A DNA stretch of 64,000 bases, taken from NCBI GenBank assembly GCA_030526355.1, contig JAUNDC010000001.1, positions 62,229 through 126,228 on the forward strand, read 5' to 3'. Below, piece after piece: positions 61,409 through 64,000 of this stretch. The stretch comes from Bacillota bacterium. GTDB taxonomy: Bacteria > Bacillota > Clostridia > Peptostreptococcales > Anaerovoracaceae. The first letter of the stretch is position 1. Each line of letters opens with the position of its first letter. The position numbers were made by a program, and so were the translations under genes. Below the pieces are notes generated by a model, which worked only from the letters and a program-made list of their open reading frames with translations, ran no database searches and had not been told where the DNA came from.

Positions 61409-62165
61409 ACGAATTGCAGATAGATATCATAGTGATTCTCAACGAATTCGAGTAATAACAGAAAACTGGGTAAGCAATAACATATTCTGTCCATACTGTG
61501 GTAGGCCATATATTCGTCAGTTTGAGAATAATAGACCGGTAGCGGATTTTTATTGTCCTGAGTGTTTAGAAGAATATGAATTAAAAAGCAAGCATTCATC
61601 AATTTACAATAAGGTTGCAGATGGGGCTTACAGCACAATGATAGAGAGAATTGAATCAATAAATAACCCTAATTTCTTTTTTATGCAGTATAATAAAGGT
61701 AATCTTAGAGTCAAAGATTTTGTAATGGTTCCGAAATATTTTTTTGTACCAGAGGTAATTGAGAAAAGAAAACCTTTGGCTGATACTGCTAAACGGGCAG
61801 GATGGACAGGTTGTAATATTCTCTTAAAAAAGATTCCCCAAGAAGGAAAAATATATATTGTTAAAGATGAAATTGAGCAGCCTGTTGGTAAGGTAGTTGA
61901 AAAGGTTGAAAAAGTAGGCTTTATTAAACAATATCAGTTAGATGCCAGAGGGTGGATTCTTGATATATTGAACTGCATTAATCAAATTGATGGGAATGAA
62001 TTTACTTTAGGTCAGATGTATGAATTTGAACAAATGCTGGCTGTTAAGTATCCGAAAAATAAGCATATAAAAGCTAAAATAAGACAGCAATTACAGATAT
62101 TAAGGGATAAAGATATTATTGCATTCAGAGGAAATGGGCGCTATTTAAAGCGGTTCGTATTGTGA
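61389..62165 (+). CDS. DpnI-family methyl-directed restriction endonuclease
   Basis: The 258-residue protein matches DpnI of Streptococcus pneumoniae along its length. A zinc site (C-P-Y-C, Cys34/37, and C-P-E-C, Cys56/59) surrounds the PD-(D/E)XK core with Asp53, Glu64 and Lys66 (A-D-F-Y-C ... Y-E-L-K-S-K). The C-terminal winged helix (about 185-258) keeps A-R-G-W, L-D-I-L-N-C and H-I-K-A-K-I-R-Q-Q-L-Q-I-L-R-D-K. DpnI cuts N6-methylated GATC. AGGAG upstream supports start 61389, inside the end of the methyltransferase gene, so the pair is translationally coupled. Confidence 0.93.
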   Translation: MNLQMDERIADRYHSDSQRIRVITENWVSNNIFCPYCGRPYIRQFENNRPVADFYCPECLEEYELKSKHSSIYNKVADGAYSTMIERIESINNPNFFFMQYNKGNLRVKDFVMVPKYFFVPEVIEKRKPLADTAKRAGWTGCNILLKKIPQEGKIYIVKDEIEQPVGKVVEKVEKVGFIKQYQLDARGWILDILNCINQIDGNEFTLGQMYEFEQMLAVKYPKNKHIKAKIRQQLQILRDKDIIAFRGNGRYLKRFVL

Positions 62166-62241
62166 CTAGAAATGTATTGACGTAAAAACGAGCGGTATTT
62201 GGGTGATGAGAAAATTGTCTGTCTCCCTATCTATAAATAAT

Positions 62242-62270
62242 TTGAATTCCATTCCGACATACAGTAGAAT
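62242..62270 (+). promoter_or_regulatory. Promoter of the DUF3990 toxin module
   Basis: TTGAAT (62242-62247), a 17-base spacer and TAGAAT (62265-62270), 38 bp before the gene. Confidence 0.6.
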
Positions 62271-62308
62271 ATAAGCGGGAGAATCCATTTTAAAGTGAGG
62301 GATGGCAG

Positions 62309-62791
62309 ATGAGAGAGATGATTATTTATCATGCAGGAAAATCTATTGTTGAGTTTCCTGAAGTGAGAAAAACGAAATATACTAAAGACTTTTCATGGGG
62401 GTTCTATTGCACTAAAGATTATAAGCAGGCTGAACGCTGGGCAAAGAGAGGTGAAGGAACTCCAATCGTTAATAAATATAGGTTCAAATTGAAGGCAGGC
62501 CTTTCAGTTCTTAAATTTGAAGAAATGAATGACGAATGGCTGGATTTTATAGCTGAATGCAGAAGTGGAAGGTTGCATGATTACGATATTGTAGAGGGTC
62601 CGATGGCAGATGATACCGTGTGGAGCTATGTAAATGATTTCCTCAACGGAACAATTTCCAGGAAACAATTTTGGGTGCTGGCAGAGTTTAAGTATCCGAC
62701 GCATCAAATAAGTTTCCATACGATCAAAGCTTTGGATTGTTTAACCTATGAAGGGAGTGACATATTAAATGACAGAGGAAACCAAAAATGA
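62309..62791 (+). CDS. DUF3990 protein, probable ADP-ribosyltransferase-like toxin
   Basis: The 160-residue protein has the family opening M-I-I-Y-H-A-G, then K-T-K-Y-T-K-D-F-S-W-G-F-Y-C-T, and Q-A-x-R-W-A-x-R; these correspond to the H/Y-x-x-G and S/T-like motifs of the mono-ADP-ribosyltransferase fold. Such genes occur next to small DUF3791-type partners and are thought to form toxin-antitoxin pairs. GAGGG lies 8 bases upstream. It overlaps the next gene by 23 bp, as is usual for such pairs. The target is unknown. Confidence 0.75.
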   Translation: MREMIIYHAGKSIVEFPEVRKTKYTKDFSWGFYCTKDYKQAERWAKRGEGTPIVNKYRFKLKAGLSVLKFEEMNDEWLDFIAECRSGRLHDYDIVEGPMADDTVWSYVNDFLNGTISRKQFWVLAEFKYPTHQISFHTIKALDCLTYEGSDILNDRGNQK

Positions 62792-63212
62792 TTTGTTTTA
62801 TGTATGCTCTCTAATTGAATTTATTGCAAGAAAAACGCTGAATAAAAGGGGTGTGGTCGTAGATGCACTTGGCTTATCGGGTATCAAAAAACAGATTTCT
62901 GATGCAGAAGTAAATCATTGCCTTTCTTTCGAACAGGTAAGCGATGAAGTCATTGAAGCTTATCATATCAAGAACGGAGTCTTTGATACGATTACGAACT
63001 GCGAATACAGTATTCCAAGCTACACAGATATTGGCAAACTATATACGATTTTAGTAGCAGAGTGTAGTGAAGAAGGGAAGGAAGCTGAAGAATTGGAAAA
63101 AATATTCAAGTCATTTATTAGTGATGAGATTTCTAATTTTGAAACAGGTTTGTACTACCAGAATCCAGACTACCTGAAATGGTCATATAAAGAGGGATAT
63201 CTTTTGCCATAA
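62769..63212 (+). CDS. Probable antitoxin partner of the DUF3990 protein
   Basis: The 147-residue acidic protein has L-F-Y-V-C-S-L-I-E-F-I-A-R-K-T near the N-terminus, reminiscent of small DUF3791-type proteins, followed by a unique C-terminal part of about 90 residues. The strong overlap with the toxin-like gene and its own AAGGGAG ribosome binding site support a linked antitoxin role. The assignment rests mainly on context. Confidence 0.55.
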   Translation: MTEETKNDLFYVCSLIEFIARKTLNKRGVVVDALGLSGIKKQISDAEVNHCLSFEQVSDEVIEAYHIKNGVFDTITNCEYSIPSYTDIGKLYTILVAECSEEGKEAEELEKIFKSFISDEISNFETGLYYQNPDYLKWSYKEGYLLP

Positions 63213-63282
63213 ATCTATCCGTAATTTTTCAAGCTGGGTAAATACAATATAGGTGAATAAACAGAACAGGAAATATAAAAAC

Positions 63283-63942
63283 ATGAAGGTTACTGACAAA
63301 ATAACAAAGCCATTAACTGAAGCGAAATATTTAAATGCGGATAATGTTGACAGATACAGGGGCATTATGCGCATTTTTTATGAGAACTATGAGAAGCTGA
63401 AATACTGGCTGTATCAGGAGGAAGTATATGCGGAAATGGTACGTGATCCGTATTTTGCAGAGTACAGACCGGAGCAGTGTCAGCAGGATCTGAATGCACT
63501 TACAGAATGGAAAAACCTGATAACAATACAGGATACCAGAAAGGTATCGTCAATAGAAGAATTCAAAAATAAAAAATTCAGATACCAGATGTCTGAATAC
63601 AGTGTTGAGATAGAAAGGCTTGTTCTCAGGCTTGAAAACCTTTTTATAGAAGGTGCATCTCTGGAGCCGACTCTGTTGGAGCGGATCAGGCACAGCATTT
63701 GTAGATTTAATGAAATGGCAGATGTTGATACGGACACAGTATATGTCTGGTGGAAGGATCTTAATAACGATTTCAGCAGATTAAACCAGAATTATCAGGA
63801 CTACATCAGGAATCTCAATAGCGTTAAAGCAGAAGAAATGATGAAGACAAAAGAATTTCTAGTTTTTAAGGACAAGCTGGTTGAATACCTGAGAAGTTTT
63901 GTAAAAGGGCTGCAGAAGAATGTGGGTGTTATCGAAGGATAA
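63283..63942 (+). pseudogene. Wadjet type III-like JetA (TIGR02677/DUF2397), N-terminal part with early stop
   Basis: The 219-residue open part matches the N-terminal half of the TIGR02677 family: K-P-L-T-E-A-K-Y-L-N-A, Y-W-L-Y-Q-E-E-V-Y, W-K-N-L-I-T-I-Q-D-T-R-K, R-Y-Q-M-S-E-Y-S-V-E-I-E-R and W-W-K-D-L-N-N-D-F. Members are about 500 residues; here a TAA follows V-G-V-I-E-G at 63940, and only 58 bases of window remain. A frameshift, a real truncation or a sequencing error are all possible. JetA works with JetB, a MukB-like JetC ATPase and the nuclease JetD to cut invading plasmids. A GTG at 63253 is an alternative start; AGGAAA supports 63283. Confidence 0.7.
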
Positions 63943-64000
63943 TACGATATGCGGCACAGCTGAGCGAAAGAAGTTCGGTTGGTGCAAATCGCAGAGAGGA

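Noticed and set aside
1..64000. tRNA or rRNA genes
   Set aside because: I looked in the intergenic stretches for TTCGANTC-type T-arms with CCA ends and for rRNA signatures and found none that I can support.

Overview
The window reads as a chromosome segment of an anaerobic, low-to-mid GC member of the Bacillota, class Clostridia. The evidence is strong AGGAGG-type ribosome binding sites, consensus TTGACA/TATAAT promoters, intrinsic terminators, several Clostridia-type riboswitches, the oxygen-independent (cbi) cobalamin pathway and large Gram-positive surface proteins. No rRNA or tRNA gene was seen, so the genus cannot be fixed; a gut or oral Lachnospiraceae- or Anaerovoracaceae-like organism is a guess.

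Layout. 1-6935: two large surface proteins sharing an unusual C-terminal membrane/coiled-coil tail, two small membrane proteins of similar design, and an Rpn-type nuclease gene bracketed by a 110-bp direct repeat. 7167-10633: cold-shock protein, guaB and guaA. 10730-11701: a HicAB toxin-antitoxin cassette between two copies of a terminator arm. 11760-17364: a cyclic-di-GMP-I riboswitch and terminator ahead of a giant InlB-B-repeat surface protein. 17473-19217: an NCS2 purine-type permease (minus strand) behind a cobalamin riboswitch, divergent from a second cobalamin riboswitch. 19553-40123: one long cobamide operon. It encodes three exported proteins sharing a small beta-rich domain (one carries an intact CbiK-type chelatase, one ends in half of a binding protein), then a binding lipoprotein, FecCD permease and ATPase, then cbiD-L-F-G-H-J-ET-A-B-cobD-cbiP-cbiC. 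40245-43936: diguanylate cyclase, MoaE-like protein and an exported papain-like protease. 44008-50348: purC facing away from a padR/DUF2812 pair across overlapping promoters, a YkvI-type transporter, an M23 peptidase, a C-terminally membrane-anchored protein and a DivIVA-like coiled-coil protein. 50379-56965: purine salvage (xpt, a purine-riboswitch-controlled BMP-type nucleoside ABC transporter, apt). 57195-60235: DJ-1 family protein, PHP phosphoesterase, MnmM-type methyltransferase, and a second GMP synthetase without a glutaminase domain. 60470-63942: an AT-rich defence island with a DNA methyltransferase, a DpnI homologue, a DUF3990-type toxin and partner, and the start of a Wadjet type III-like JetA gene that meets a stop codon.

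How it fits together. Three themes run through the window. (1) Cobamide economy: two back-to-back B12 riboswitches appear to coordinate corrin ring synthesis, surface capture of a metal, tetrapyrrole or corrinoid, and a purine/base permease that could supply a lower-ligand base. (2) Purine economy: guaB, two guaA forms, purC, xpt, apt and a guanine-class riboswitch on a nucleoside importer. (3) Surface remodelling: several giant exported proteins, one under a c-di-GMP riboswitch, with a diguanylate cyclase in the same window. The best candidates for something undescribed are the exported chelatase / shared-domain / half-binding-protein capture system (19553-28287), the common C-terminal tail with its small membrane partners (1-6935), and the overlapping methyltransferase plus DpnI homologue (60470-62165).
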